Notes: a model not told the origin generated them from the sequence alone. Positions 25,276 through 34,652 are shown, counted from the stretch's first letter. The stretch: DNA of 64,000 bases from CAZLHO01 sp964559455 (GCA_964559455.1 CAZLHO010000005.1:1-64000); one strand, 5' to 3'. Translations and numbers: made by a program.

Positions 25276-27135
25276 TTGGCCAGCAAAGCCCACCGCCGCG
25301 GCCACCGCACCGCCCCGTCCGACGGCGCCGGCTTCCTGCCCATGTCCCGCCCCGAGATGGACGCCCTGGGCTGGGACCGCTGCGACGTCATCCTGATCAC
25401 CGGCGACGCCTACGTCGACCACCCGTCCTACGGGGTGGCGCTGATCGGCCGCCTGCTGCAGGACAGCGGCTTCCGCGTCGGCGTCATCGCCCAGCCGGAC
25501 TGGCGCAGCGCCGACGCCTTCGCCGCCCTGGGCGAACCGCGCCTCTTCTTCGGCATCACCTCGGGCAACGTCGACTCGATGATCGCCAACCTCAGCGCCG
25601 GCAAGCGCCGCCGGCGCAAGGACGAGTACTCGCCCGGGGACAAGGCCGGACTGCGCCCCGACCGCGCCGTGATCGTCTACGCCAACCGGGCGCGCCAGGC
25701 CTTCCCGAACGCGCCCCTGGTGCTGGGCGGCATCGAGGCCAGCCTGCGCCGTCTGGCGCACTACGACTACTGGGACGACGCGGTGCGCCGCTCGATCCTG
25801 CTGGACGCGCGCGCCGATGCGCTGGTCTACGGGATGGGCGAACGGCAGATCCTGGAGATCGCGACGCGGCTGGACGCCGGGGGGCGCGGCGCCGACCTGT
25901 CCGGGATCCCGGGCACGGCCGTCGTGCGCGGAGGCGACGAAGCGCCGCCCGACGCCGTGGTCCTGCCCTCGGCCGAACGGGCGGCCGCCGATCCCGTCCT
26001 GTTCAACGAAGCCTTCCGCCTGGCCCACGCCCACATGGCCCCGGCCTCGTCGCGGCCGCTGGTCCAGCCGCACGGCGACCGCTGCGTCGTCCAGTACCCG
26101 CCGGCCGCTCCCCTGGCCGCGGCCGAACTCGACGCGCTGCACGCCTTCCCCTACCGGCGCGCCTGGCACCCCGCCTACGACGAAGCCGGCGGCGTGCGCG
26201 CCTTCGAGACCGTGCGCAACTCGCTGATCTCGCACCGCGGCTGCTGCGGGGAGTGCTCCTTCTGCGCGATCTACTTCCACCAGGGACGCATAGTACAGTC
26301 GCGCAGCGAAAGCTCGATCATGGCCGAGGCCCGCCTGATCGCCTCGCAGCCCGGTTTCAAGGGCACGATCACCGACGTCGGCGGCCCCACGGCCAACCTC
26401 TACGCGGCCCGCTGCAAGCGCTGGGACAAGGGGCGCACCTGCGACGACAAGAGCTGCCTGGTGCCCGAGAAGTGCGAGGCCCTGCGCCTGGGCTACGACG
26501 CGAGCATCCGCCTCTACCGCGAGATCGCCGAGATCCCCGGCGTGAAGCACGTCTTCATCGGCAGCGGCCTGCGCCTGGACCTGCTGGTGGACGACGCCGC
26601 GCGCGAGTACCTGGAGCAGATCTGCGCCCACCAGGTCAGCGGCCTGATGAAGGTCGCCCCCGAGCATTGCGACGACGGCGTGCTAGCCCTGATGAACAAG
26701 CCGCGCTTCGCCGTCTACGAGGAGTTCGTCGAGCGCTTCCGGGCGGCCGCCCGGGCGGTGGGCAAGGAGCTCTACCTGGTCAACTACTTCATCAGCTCCC
26801 ATCCCGGCGGCACGCTGAAGGAGACGTTGAAGCTGGGGCTCTACCTGGCCAAGCGCCGCATCCGGCCCGAGCAGATCCAGGACTTCATCCCCTCGCCCAT
26901 GACCGCCTCGACCTGCATGTACCACACGGGCATGGACCCCTGGACCGGCCGGAAGGTGCACGTGCCCCGCAGCGAGAAGGAGCGGCGGATGCACCGGGCC
27001 CTGATCCAGTACGACCAGCCGCAGAATCGAGGCCCGCTGACGGCGGCGCTCAAGGAGCTGGACAGCCTGCACGTGCTGCCGAAGTTCGAGCGGGCGACGC
27101 AGAGGAAGGGGCCGGCGCGGAAGCGGGCGCGATGA
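25276..27135 (+). CDS. ygiQ: YgiQ family radical SAM protein (UPF0313)
   Basis: A 619-residue radical SAM enzyme of unknown reaction. It has FLPMSRPEMDALGWD, DAYVDHPSYG, VIAQPDW, LGGIEASLRRLAHYDYW, the iron-sulfur motif CxxxCxxC (CCGECSFC, about residues 323-330), GFKGTITDVGGPTANLY, KVAPEHC and YLVNYFISSHPG. I prefer the TTG at 25276 (GAGGG six or seven bases upstream); the ATG at 25228 is in frame but has no ribosome binding site. The C-terminus is Arg/Lys rich (ERATQRKGPARKRAR). The stop codon lies just before an assembly gap whose edges repeat the gene's last 55 bases. Confidence 0.92.
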   Translation: MASKAHRRGHRTAPSDGAGFLPMSRPEMDALGWDRCDVILITGDAYVDHPSYGVALIGRLLQDSGFRVGVIAQPDWRSADAFAALGEPRLFFGITSGNVDSMIANLSAGKRRRRKDEYSPGDKAGLRPDRAVIVYANRARQAFPNAPLVLGGIEASLRRLAHYDYWDDAVRRSILLDARADALVYGMGERQILEIATRLDAGGRGADLSGIPGTAVVRGGDEAPPDAVVLPSAERAAADPVLFNEAFRLAHAHMAPASSRPLVQPHGDRCVVQYPPAAPLAAAELDALHAFPYRRAWHPAYDEAGGVRAFETVRNSLISHRGCCGECSFCAIYFHQGRIVQSRSESSIMAEARLIASQPGFKGTITDVGGPTANLYAARCKRWDKGRTCDDKSCLVPEKCEALRLGYDASIRLYREIAEIPGVKHVFIGSGLRLDLLVDDAAREYLEQICAHQVSGLMKVAPEHCDDGVLALMNKPRFAVYEEFVERFRAAARAVGKELYLVNYFISSHPGGTLKETLKLGLYLAKRRIRPEQIQDFIPSPMTASTCMYHTGMDPWTGRKVHVPRSEKERRMHRALIQYDQPQNRGPLTAALKELDSLHVLPKFERATQRKGPARKRAR

Positions 27136-27137
27136 CC
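27083..27137 (+). repeat. 55-bp exact repeat, left copy at gap edge
   Basis: This 55-base stretch, the 3' end of ygiQ, is identical to 27238-27292 on the other side of the N run. It is best explained as an unmerged contig overlap rather than a biological repeat. Confidence 0.9.
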
Positions 27138-27237
27138 NNNNNNNNNNNNNNNNNNNNNNNNNNNNNNNNNNNNNNNNNNNNNNNNNNNNNNNNNNNNNNN
27201 NNNNNNNNNNNNNNNNNNNNNNNNNNNNNNNNNNNNN
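27138..27237. other. Assembly gap of 100 N
   Basis: Exactly 100 undetermined bases, a conventional placeholder length. The flanks are identical over 55 bases, so the true gap may be absent and the two contigs may simply overlap. Confidence 0.98.
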
Positions 27238-27292
27238 AGTTCGAGCGGGCGACGCAGAGGAAGGGGCCGGCGCGGAAGCGGGCGCGATGACC
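27238..27292 (+). repeat. 55-bp exact repeat, right copy at gap edge
   Basis: Identical to 27083-27137. Downstream, to about 27530, I see no gene, RNA or clear promoter. Confidence 0.9.
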
Positions 27293-27530
27293 TGAAGCGT
27301 TGCGACGGGCCTTCCCATGTCGCCGCGTGCGGCACGGAACGCGCGCCGCTCACTCTGTCGGGGCTGAAAATTCCTGAAACTTCTTCCGGGCCGATCCGTA
27401 GAACCCGGGTACCCCACCTCGAGCATATTTCAAACGCACCGCAAAGACGCACGGGCGACGCCCGGCACAGCACGATCGACGAACGCCGCGTCGGGTTCTC
27501 TCGAAGCAGCCGCTCGGTCGATACAGTTAT

Positions 27531-27611
27531 CACCGTCGCGAGCGGTGAAGGGGCCCCGTGCAACGCGGGGCGAGGTCGAGGGCGGTCCGTGAGACCGCCC
27601 TCGGTTCTTTT
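27531..27611 (+). ncRNA. Candidate structured small RNA or leader with three hairpins
   Basis: Three consecutive hairpins occupy about 80 bases: CACCG/CGGTG (27531-27547), CCCCG/CGGGG (27554-27570) and an 11-bp stem at 27577-27603 followed by GTTCTTTT. A weak -10-like TACAGT lies at 27522-27527. No open frame fits, and ygiQ ends about 400 bases upstream, so a separate short transcript is plausible. It matches no RNA family I recognise and could be only an elaborate terminator. Confidence 0.35.
27577..27611 (+). terminator. Strong Rho-independent terminator, plus strand
   Basis: A perfect 11-bp stem (CGAGGGCGGTC with GACCGCCCTCG) and a five-base loop are followed by a T-rich tail (GTTCTTTTG). 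It ends transcription from ygiQ or from the candidate RNA just upstream. Confidence 0.85.
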
Positions 27612-27665
27612 GTCGTGCCCCTCGAAGGACCGGCGTGATCGCCCCGACCGCCCGGCCGCCGGCGG

Positions 27666-27699
27666 GAAAAAGCCAGGACCCGGGGCGCACCCCGGGTCC
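27666..27699 (-). terminator. Strong Rho-independent terminator of the glucan operon
   Basis: A perfect 10-bp stem (GGACCCGGGG with CCCCGGGTCC) and a four-base loop are followed on the minus strand by TGGCTTTTTC. It lies 30 bases past the stop codon at 27729 and closes the minus-strand operon that starts near the LacI gene. Confidence 0.9.
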
Positions 27700-27728
27700 C
27701 GGAACAGGGCCTGATTCTCAGATCTCGC

Positions 27729-28535
27729 CTACCGGAACAAGGACTTCACCCCGCCCCAGCTGTCCGTCTCGGCGGTGACCACCGAACCAAGATCCTGGAA
27801 CGTGATGTTGGTCCACTCCACATGGAGACTCGCACCGTCGCCGACGCCGGACATGTTGTTGAACTGCATGTGACCGCCCGCATAGGCCGGGGTCAGGATG
27901 CCCCACGAGCCGTGCAGCGGCGCTTCAGCGGGGTTGCCCTCGTCGAAGGGCAGCGGGCCGCTGGAGTAGGCCGTGCCGTCATTGTAGATGTACTCGATGG
28001 TGGCGGGTGCCGAAACGTCCATCTGGGAGTTCGGGGTGTAGACCATCGTCAGGCGGACGGTCGTCCCCTTCACGTAGGAGACACCGTGCGCCGCGGTGAA
28101 GGAATAGAACGGCAACCGGCCGCCGAAACAGGCGACCTCGCCGTCCGGGGTGCGCATGTTGAAGCGCCCGTCGGACTGGGACCACCAGGGGGCGATCTGC
28201 AGCCCGGTTTCGCCGTCACCGTTGCCGGTCAGGGTCACGTCGGCAGAGAAGGTGAACCCGTCGGTGTTCTCGAACTCCTGGGGGTCGACTCCGTCGGTCG
28301 AGAAACGCCAGACGTGCAGGTTGGCCCAGCCCAGCGGCCCGGCACACTGATCATCGATGCTGATCAGCGAGGGGAAGCTGTTGGTCACGGTCAGGATGGA
28401 CGCGAAGGAATCGTTCCAGATACGCTCCAGGACCACGGCGTCACTCGGCACATCCGTGGCCATGCTGTTGCCCGCGAGGACCACCAGCAGAAGGGCGGTC
28501 GCGCACAGGACGCTGATTTTGCTTGTTCTCCGCAT
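27729..28535 (-). CDS. Secreted lectin-like protein with C-terminal WGGVKSLFR tag
   Basis: A 268-residue exported protein: signal peptide MRRTSKISVLCATALLLVVLAGNSMA, AGGAG eight bases before the ATG. The mature part resembles a concanavalin-like sandwich of the kind found in glucan-binding or GH16-like proteins (DGFTFSADVTLTGNGDGETGLQIAPWW, HGSWGILTPAYAGGHMQFNN, HVEWTNITFQDLG), but I see no catalytic motif. The extreme C-terminus is DSWGGVKSLFR, the tag also ending the 200 and 62408 proteins. As last gene of the glucan operon it may bind the polysaccharide at the surface (inference). Confidence 0.75.
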   Translation of the reverse strand: MRRTSKISVLCATALLLVVLAGNSMATDVPSDAVVLERIWNDSFASILTVTNSFPSLISIDDQCAGPLGWANLHVWRFSTDGVDPQEFENTDGFTFSADVTLTGNGDGETGLQIAPWWSQSDGRFNMRTPDGEVACFGGRLPFYSFTAAHGVSYVKGTTVRLTMVYTPNSQMDVSAPATIEYIYNDGTAYSSGPLPFDEGNPAEAPLHGSWGILTPAYAGGHMQFNNMSGVGDGASLHVEWTNITFQDLGSVVTAETDSWGGVKSLFR

Positions 28536-28640
28536 GATCGAGGCTCCTTTGACTGATCTTTGTATAAACCAAGTTGCGAAAAAACTTGCTCCATTCTCCG
28601 ACCATCACCTCCTCATTCCGGCTCCTCCCTTCAGCCGGTT

Positions 28641-30245
28641 TCATTTGATGATTATACACCTATTCCAAACCTTATTCCCGTTCGACTCGAGCGAATAGGA
28701 ATAGACACCGTCTGCAAGTCCGCCGGCATCCAGCATGATCTGCTGCAGGTCGCCGTCCGAAGCCGTGCCGGAAACCTCGCGCACGAGCCGGCCCCGCAGA
28801 TCGTAGACCCGGAGCTTCACCGGGCCCGGAGTCGCCACCCGGTACGAGATGAGCGTGGAGCCGCTGAACGGATTCGGGGCGTTCTGCCCGAACTCGACGA
28901 TGGGAATCGGGCCGTCGGACACCGGGGAAACGCTGGTGAATCCGGCCCGCCTCAGACCCGTCAGGATGTCCGGATTATCCATGAACCGGTTCCAGACCGA
29001 TCCGTTGAGATAATTCTCGATCATGATGATGATCGGCCCCTGGTCGATGCCGATATAGTCCGAGCCCACCCAGAACACCGACAGGTTGAACGCGTCCTTG
29101 AACCCGTACTTGCCCCAGATCAGGCCTCCGTAGTTGTCGTACATGTTGTGAAGGGCGGGAATGACCACCTCCGGCGCGAAGGCGATCGAACTGGCGGCGG
29201 CCGTCGGCGTGATGGTGCCGTTGTCGTTCTGGGCCGGAGGGGCGCCGTGGGCCAGATAACCGCCGGGATCGTCCGAGGCCGTCAGGCCCCACAGGTCCTC
29301 CCCGTAGCCGGTCCACCCCAGGGGGTTGTCGATGCAGTACTCCCGGGCCGCCAGGGTCGCCCGCCGCGAGTTTTCGTGGTAGGTGATGCCCCGGAGGCGC
29401 ATGTACTCGTCCTGCATGTCGCGGAAGTCGATCCAGCAGTGGGAGTACTGGTGGCCGAACAGCGGCGGGAAGATCAGGTAGGTCTGGCCGTATTGGGTGT
29501 CCCAGATGTATCCCGTGGTCCAGTAGGCCCAGGCGTACCAGGGAACCGGGTGCGTCGGTGAACTCAACGCCAGCAGATAGAGGATCATCGCCTCGTTGTA
29601 TCCGACCCAGGTGCCGAATTCGCTGAAGCCGGTGTCCGGTTTCCAGCCCATGCGGATCCCGTTGCCGCCGTCGCGCGCGAAATCCCAGTCCACCCGGTGG
29701 TACAGCGAGTCGGCCATGGCGCGCACCTGCTCGTCGCCCGGATCAGCGGTGTCGAAGTACTGCTTGGCGTCGAGCACGCCGGCCATCAGCAGGGCCGTGT
29801 CGATGGTCGAAAGCTCCGAACTCCAGGCGCGCAGTCCCGAGTTGATGTCGAGGAAATGGTAGAACAGGCCCTTGTAGCCGTTGGTGACGTACTCCGAATC
29901 GTTCTGGGGCCCGTCCCAGAGCGTCTGCATGCCCAGCATGATGCGGTCGCGGCCCTCGCTGCGGGTGACCCACCCGTGGTCGATGGCGATGCAGATTGCC
30001 GTGATGCCGAAGCCCTGGGCGGCGATGCTGCAGGGGGAGCCCGGCTGGCTGCGATCGCGGATGAGGCCGTTCACCGGGTTGGCCTCATCCCAGAAATACT
30101 TGAAGGCCGTGTGCTGCAGGCTGTCGAGCAGGGCGGGGGTGGTCAGGGACTGCCCGGCCGCGAAGGCCCCGCCGGCCCCCGTCAGGAGCAGGACGGCCAG
30201 CAGCGCTCCCGCCGCCAGCGTTCTTCCGTTGAAGGTCGATTCCAT
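28641..30245 (-). CDS. Secreted GH144-type glucanase with FlgD-like C-terminus
   Basis: A 534-residue exported enzyme with a signal peptide (LAAGALLAVLLLTGAGGAFA). Residues about 35-440 are the glucoamylase-like domain (PF10091 type) that includes GH144 endo-beta-1,2-glucanases: LQHTAFKYFWDEANPVNGLIRDR, AAQGFGITAICIAIDHGW, GYKGLFYHFLD, ELSTIDTALLMAGVL, PPLFGHQYSHCWID, GYGEDLWGLTASD, FAPEVVIPALHNMY and DYIGIDQGPIIIMIENY. Residues about 450-534 are a FlgD-like domain (NAPNPFSGSTLISY...GVYSYSLESNG...CIIIK), predicting surface or extracellular location. The beta-1,2-glucan specificity is inferred from the family and from the GH94 neighbour. Confidence 0.85.
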   Translation of the reverse strand: MESTFNGRTLAAGALLAVLLLTGAGGAFAAGQSLTTPALLDSLQHTAFKYFWDEANPVNGLIRDRSQPGSPCSIAAQGFGITAICIAIDHGWVTRSEGRDRIMLGMQTLWDGPQNDSEYVTNGYKGLFYHFLDINSGLRAWSSELSTIDTALLMAGVLDAKQYFDTADPGDEQVRAMADSLYHRVDWDFARDGGNGIRMGWKPDTGFSEFGTWVGYNEAMILYLLALSSPTHPVPWYAWAYWTTGYIWDTQYGQTYLIFPPLFGHQYSHCWIDFRDMQDEYMRLRGITYHENSRRATLAAREYCIDNPLGWTGYGEDLWGLTASDDPGGYLAHGAPPAQNDNGTITPTAAASSIAFAPEVVIPALHNMYDNYGGLIWGKYGFKDAFNLSVFWVGSDYIGIDQGPIIIMIENYLNGSVWNRFMDNPDILTGLRRAGFTSVSPVSDGPIPIVEFGQNAPNPFSGSTLISYRVATPGPVKLRVYDLRGRLVREVSGTASDGDLQQIMLDAGGLADGVYSYSLESNGNKVWNRCIIIK

Positions 30246-30274
30246 GTTGCTCGGCTCCTATCTGATCCACGACC

Positions 30275-31297
30275 TCAGAATTCGATGACCATCGTGATCC
30301 GGTGCGTGTCCTCCAGGTAATCGTGACCCGCCCAGGCGTAGTTCATTTCGTAGCGGTTGCTGCCCAGATCGCCCGAGACCCCGAAACCGAAGGTGAGACC
30401 GAGTTCACTGTCGGTCTGGAACAGGGTCTGGTAGCCGACGCGCAGGGCCAGCAGCCTCCGCAGCATCCATTCGAGGCCCAGATTCATGCTTTCGCTGTTG
30501 TCGTTCGGGTGGAGGCCTTCGACCAGGAGGAGGAAGGCGCTGTCTTCGCTTACCTCGTAGGGCACGCTCAGCCCCAGGCGGATGAGTCCCGGCAACGAAA
30601 ACTTGTCGGTCGCCTGGGAGCCGGGCAGGCCGCTGTTGTCGCCGTATATGTCGGGATCGGCGTCGTACTGGATGTCGAGATCGCTTCCGCTGAATCTGGC
30701 GCGGGAGCCCAGGTTCGACAGGCAGAACCCCAGGATCATCCCCCCCTCGGAAAGTCGGTAGACGGTGCCGATGTTGAAGCTCACCGCGTGGTCCGAGGAG
30801 TTCCAGACCTTCTCCGTGATGTAGTTGAACTGCAGCCCGGCCGAGAAGCGGCTGGTGATCCGCTGTCCGTAGGCGAGGCCCAGGGCGGCGTTCGTCACGC
30901 TGTAGTCCACCCCCGCCCCCAACGGCTGGTCCACCGTGCGCACCTGGATGTCGCCCGAATCCAACACGGTGACGCCGGCGAAAAGGGTGCCCGTGCCGCT
31001 GACCGGGAGCGCGAACGCGGCGTAGTTGTACTTGATGTCTGCGAACCAGACGTTGTGCGAGTACTGGACGGCCGGCTCCCGGAGCAGACCGACGGCGCCC
31101 GTGTTGTAGTAGACGGCTTCGATGCCGCCGGGCAGCGCCACGCCCGCGTTGCCCATGGCCGCCCCCCGGGCGCTGGGCTCGATGCGCAGGAAGGTCCCGA
31201 TGGTCGTGCCCACCTTGGTCTGGGCGTGCGCCGGGAGGACCGCGCCCGTGACGGCGAGGCAGATGAGGGCGAGAACAGCCGGCAAAGTCCTTTTCAT
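30275..31297 (-). CDS. PorV/PorQ family outer-membrane protein
   Basis: A 340-residue beta-barrel protein. The start is the ATG of MKRTLPAVLALICLAVTGAVLPAHA (signal peptide), with GGAGAG just upstream. The PorV hallmark follows cleavage: GTFLRIEPSARGAAMGNAGVALPGGIEAVYYNTGAVG, then repeated amphipathic strands and a terminal ITMVIEF. PorV shuttles or anchors type IX cargo at the outer membrane in Bacteroidota. Here it sits between a giant FlgD-domain protein and the FlgD-domain GH144, so it may be a dedicated export partner for them (inference). Stop-to-start distances are 17 bases upstream and 29 downstream. Confidence 0.88.
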   Translation of the reverse strand: MKRTLPAVLALICLAVTGAVLPAHAQTKVGTTIGTFLRIEPSARGAAMGNAGVALPGGIEAVYYNTGAVGLLREPAVQYSHNVWFADIKYNYAAFALPVSGTGTLFAGVTVLDSGDIQVRTVDQPLGAGVDYSVTNAALGLAYGQRITSRFSAGLQFNYITEKVWNSSDHAVSFNIGTVYRLSEGGMILGFCLSNLGSRARFSGSDLDIQYDADPDIYGDNSGLPGSQATDKFSLPGLIRLGLSVPYEVSEDSAFLLLVEGLHPNDNSESMNLGLEWMLRRLLALRVGYQTLFQTDSELGLTFGFGVSGDLGSNRYEMNYAWAGHDYLEDTHRITMVIEF

Positions 31298-31314
31298 GTC
31301 GCTCTCCGCACTCC

Positions 31315-34300
31315 TCACTTCACGATGGCGAACTTGCCGGTGGCATTGCCCGCGGCGCCGCCGTCGACGTAGAAGATGTAAAGGCCCGGCGCCACGTCGA
31401 GCAGGTCCTTGGTCCGCAGGTCCCAGGCCAAGAATCCGTCGTTGGACCCGTCGTGCCGCAGGACCTGCACCAGTTCGCCCAGGATGTTGTAGATGCGGAT
31501 CTCGCAGCTGGCGGGCAGGCCGCGGAACTCGATGCGCCGCTCGCCGCGCCCGGACACGGCGAACCGCTCGGGCTCGAAGCTGGCCGATCCCAGGTACGGA
31601 TTGGGCACCACATAGGGGGCCAGGTCCGCGGCGGCGGCATTCGGGTCGACATACTCGCCCCGAGTATCGAATTCGAACACGTCGTCCGCGCTGAACGGTC
31701 GGATCAGCGCCAGGGTCCAGGCGTCGCCGGCCGCCGGCGGCTGCACCGGCGGGGGCGCCGACGGATCCAGCCGCAGGCGCCAGGTCACTTTGGGCACGCC
31801 GGGTTCCTGCGCTATGTAGGTCACCACGTCGATCACTTCATCGGTCCGGCTGATGGTGCCGTCGCCGTCGCGATCGCGGAAGCGGAAGTCCAGGCGCAGG
31901 TCCTCGGCGACCGAGTGGGCGATGACCTCGAATCTCGCCGGCGTGGCCGGGTACGTGAACCCGTCGGCCACCGACGTGTCCACGACGGTGTCGTGGAAGA
32001 GGACGGTGATGTCGTCGGGGAAGCCCGGACGAACGCGGTTGACGGGCAGCACGCTGGGCTCGTATTCGACCACGAGGCGGGCATCGGTGGGGCTGCCGGG
32101 CTGGAAGCCCGTCAGGGCGGTGTCCACCTCCACCGACGCCCCGGTCTGCACCAGGGGCAGCAACCCGAGACCGACCGGCCCGACGCCCAGCCCCGCGAAG
32201 TCGTCCCCGTATTCGAAGACCGCTTCGCCGGTGGTGACGTCGGTCAGGATGTAGGCGCGGGCCCGCAGGCTGTCCGGACCGGGCGTGGCGAAGGTGATGC
32301 GGAAATGATGGTCGTCGGGCACGATGTTCGAGTTCACGACCTCCACGGCCACGGTGCCGGAGCCCCGGCCCGCCACTGCGACGGCCTCCGCCGCACTCGC
32401 CGGCATGTAGCCCTGGACACGCGGATTGGGCCGCACCTCGACCACGTTGGTCGGCAGCACCAGGCCGCCCCGCGGGGTGCGCGACGGCGCGATGGCGTTC
32501 TCGGAGGGATAGAAGTTGAAGGCCTCCGATCCGAAGTCGTAGGCCGTGACCGCGTAGTAGTACTGCTGGCCGTTGGTAACGGTGTTGTCGGTCCAGGTAT
32601 GGGCCAGGCCCGAATCGGTGCCCAGGTAGTAGGCCACCCCCTCGATGACCTGATCGGAGAAACCCCTCCGTCCATCGACGAGGTCGAACTGGGCGATGGG
32701 CTTGCCGTTGCCCAGCGGCCCGCTTCCGGTGCCCGTGGTGATCACCTGGGGATCGCGGAAATCGGGATCGGTCGAGCGGTAGATGCGATAACCCTCGAAG
32801 TCGAATTCGTTGGTCACGGGGTCGGCCCCGTGCTCGGCCACGTCGTCCCAGGAAAGGCGCACGTATCCGTCGCCGGCCTCGGCGGTCACCGTCGGCGTCC
32901 GCGGCGGCACGGCGAAACGGTAGTTGGCGTTGTAGATCTGCTGGACCGTCTGGGTGTTCTGCGCCAGTTCCGTCAGGTCGGCGCCGTAGGCCAGGGCCAG
33001 GCTGAACCGCTCGGTCTTGCCGGCCTCGAGGCGGAACGGTCCCGAGGCGAACAGGAAGCCGATGTTGTAGTTCGAGGCCAGGGGCTCGTCGAACCTCGCG
33101 TCCGGATCGGGATCGGAGAACTGGTCGTACAGGCGCTCGGGCCAGTTCTCGTTGCCCGTGAAGAACACGATGTCGTCCGTCTCCTGCTCGGGGTTGCCGT
33201 AACCGGGCAGGATGCGGTTGAGCTTGAATCCCGTCAGGCCGATCTGGTCGGACTCGTTGAGGTCGGTCTGGTCGAAGTTCGGTTCACCCTCGGAGGGAAT
33301 GCCGTCGCCCTCGCCGGCGTCGCCCGTGTCGGGCAGGCCGTCGGCGCCCAGGTCGTGATTGTCGACGGTCCAGTCCATGTCCTCGTCTCCGGTCCACCAC
33401 AGGCCGGCGTTGTAGGCCGGCGTCTCGGTGACCGGACCGTAGGTGATCTCGAAACGGTCCTGGCCGTAGTTGGCCGCGACGTGGGCGAGGATCTGGTCCT
33501 GGCCCACGATGGCCGTCCCCGGCCCGCCGTCACGCCGTTCGTCCGTGATGCCGTCCTCGTCGTTGTCGATGCCGTCGGTGGAGTTGCCGGGAGTCTCCAT
33601 GTAGGCGTAGCCCAGGTATCCGGTGCGCCCGCACGCGCCCGACAGGTCGCGGCCGTGTCCCCGGTTGTCCCAGGTGTAGACCAGGTTGATGATCTGGTCG
33701 TTGAACTCGCGGGCGAAGAAGGCGTTGTCGTCGTCCGATTCGTAGATCTGGTCGCAGGAGAAGGCCGACCCGCCCACGCCCGAGTCCATGTACAGGCCGA
33801 AGATGATGTTGTCGTCGTAATCGGTCGTGCCCTCGTTGGTGATGTCGTAATGCCAGAAGATCACGTTGCGGGCCTGCGGGTTGGCCCACTGGAAGCCCCG
33901 CACCTCGATGCGCAGTCCAAGCCCCTTCCGCGTGGGATCGCGGCTGTCGGGAACGAAGTTCCAGGCGTCGTAGTAGTCGTCGTCCAGGACCATGTAGCTT
34001 TCCTGGTCGGCCACGATCTGCTTGCCGAAGTAGCCGTTCCAGGAGCCCGCCCAGCCCGGGTCGTCGAAATCGTCGAGCCTGTCCGGCCAGAAATCCGGCC
34101 AGGTGCGCGGGTCGTTGCTCAGGGCGGGCGACCTGCCGGGGTTGAGTCCGGGATCGGCCTGGAAATAGCCCGGCCGCGGCTCGAAGCGCATGACCCGGTT
34201 GAAGTAGGGGCTGGTGCCCTGCCGCTCCCGGAAGCCGGTCTCCATGATGAAGGCCTCGGTGCCGTCGAGCTGGGTGATCTTGGCCAGGACGAAAGGCGTG

Positions 34301-34611
34301 ACCCCGTCGCTGTAGTTCATTCCGCTGCCCTTGGGCACCTCGACGGAGTGGAAGACGCTCAGATCGACATTGCCCGGATCGCGCGGGTAGTCGCCGACCA
34401 TGCCGTAGTTCCAGAAGACGGTGCGGATGTTGTTGGCGTCATGCTGGCCGGAACGCTCTGCGTCTTCGCGGCCGCGCTGGTCCTGGGGCACGGGGGTCAC
34501 CACGTCCCCGGCCGCCGTCGCGGCCAGGACCAGGGACATCAGCAAGACCAGCACCCACGACCGCGTCACCGCCCCGGATGCCCTCGGGAAAGATCGCCGG
34601 CAAGAGGCCAT
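31315..34611 (-). CDS. Giant secreted protein with Fn3 region and FlgD-like C-terminus
   Basis: A 1098-residue exported protein. I start it at the ATG at 34609-34611 (AGGAG eight bases upstream); the frame is open beyond, antisense to other coding, but only this start gives a signal peptide (WVLVLLMSLVLAATAAGD). It has an Asp-rich region (STDGIDNDEDGITDERRDG), a fibronectin-like part (TVTAEAGDGYVRLSWDDVAEHG...FEGYRIYRS...YYYAVTAYDFGSEAFNFYPSENAIAPSRTP) and a C-terminal sorting-like domain (VVPNPYLGSASFEPERF...GLYIFYVDGG...KFAIVK). It takes the place next to the SusC-like receptor where a SusD would be expected and may be the glycan-binding surface lid (inference). Confidence 0.8.
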   Translation of the reverse strand: MASCRRSFPRASGAVTRSWVLVLLMSLVLAATAAGDVVTPVPQDQRGREDAERSGQHDANNIRTVFWNYGMVGDYPRDPGNVDLSVFHSVEVPKGSGMNYSDGVTPFVLAKITQLDGTEAFIMETGFRERQGTSPYFNRVMRFEPRPGYFQADPGLNPGRSPALSNDPRTWPDFWPDRLDDFDDPGWAGSWNGYFGKQIVADQESYMVLDDDYYDAWNFVPDSRDPTRKGLGLRIEVRGFQWANPQARNVIFWHYDITNEGTTDYDDNIIFGLYMDSGVGGSAFSCDQIYESDDDNAFFAREFNDQIINLVYTWDNRGHGRDLSGACGRTGYLGYAYMETPGNSTDGIDNDEDGITDERRDGGPGTAIVGQDQILAHVAANYGQDRFEITYGPVTETPAYNAGLWWTGDEDMDWTVDNHDLGADGLPDTGDAGEGDGIPSEGEPNFDQTDLNESDQIGLTGFKLNRILPGYGNPEQETDDIVFFTGNENWPERLYDQFSDPDPDARFDEPLASNYNIGFLFASGPFRLEAGKTERFSLALAYGADLTELAQNTQTVQQIYNANYRFAVPPRTPTVTAEAGDGYVRLSWDDVAEHGADPVTNEFDFEGYRIYRSTDPDFRDPQVITTGTGSGPLGNGKPIAQFDLVDGRRGFSDQVIEGVAYYLGTDSGLAHTWTDNTVTNGQQYYYAVTAYDFGSEAFNFYPSENAIAPSRTPRGGLVLPTNVVEVRPNPRVQGYMPASAAEAVAVAGRGSGTVAVEVVNSNIVPDDHHFRITFATPGPDSLRARAYILTDVTTGEAVFEYGDDFAGLGVGPVGLGLLPLVQTGASVEVDTALTGFQPGSPTDARLVVEYEPSVLPVNRVRPGFPDDITVLFHDTVVDTSVADGFTYPATPARFEVIAHSVAEDLRLDFRFRDRDGDGTISRTDEVIDVVTYIAQEPGVPKVTWRLRLDPSAPPPVQPPAAGDAWTLALIRPFSADDVFEFDTRGEYVDPNAAAADLAPYVVPNPYLGSASFEPERFAVSGRGERRIEFRGLPASCEIRIYNILGELVQVLRHDGSNDGFLAWDLRTKDLLDVAPGLYIFYVDGGAAGNATGKFAIVK

Positions 34612-34652
34612 GCTGTCACTTCTCCTGTGCCTGTGGAACATCGGTCCTGCCA

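Noticed and set aside
27083..27292. 55-bp direct repeat as a mobile-element target duplication or attachment site
   Set aside because: It flanks exactly 100 N and equals a common assembly k-mer; an unmerged contig overlap is the simpler reading.
28630..28643. Third LacI-family operator (TTCAGCCGGTTTCA)
   Set aside because: It matches only eight of the ten fixed bases and overlaps the GH144 stop codon.
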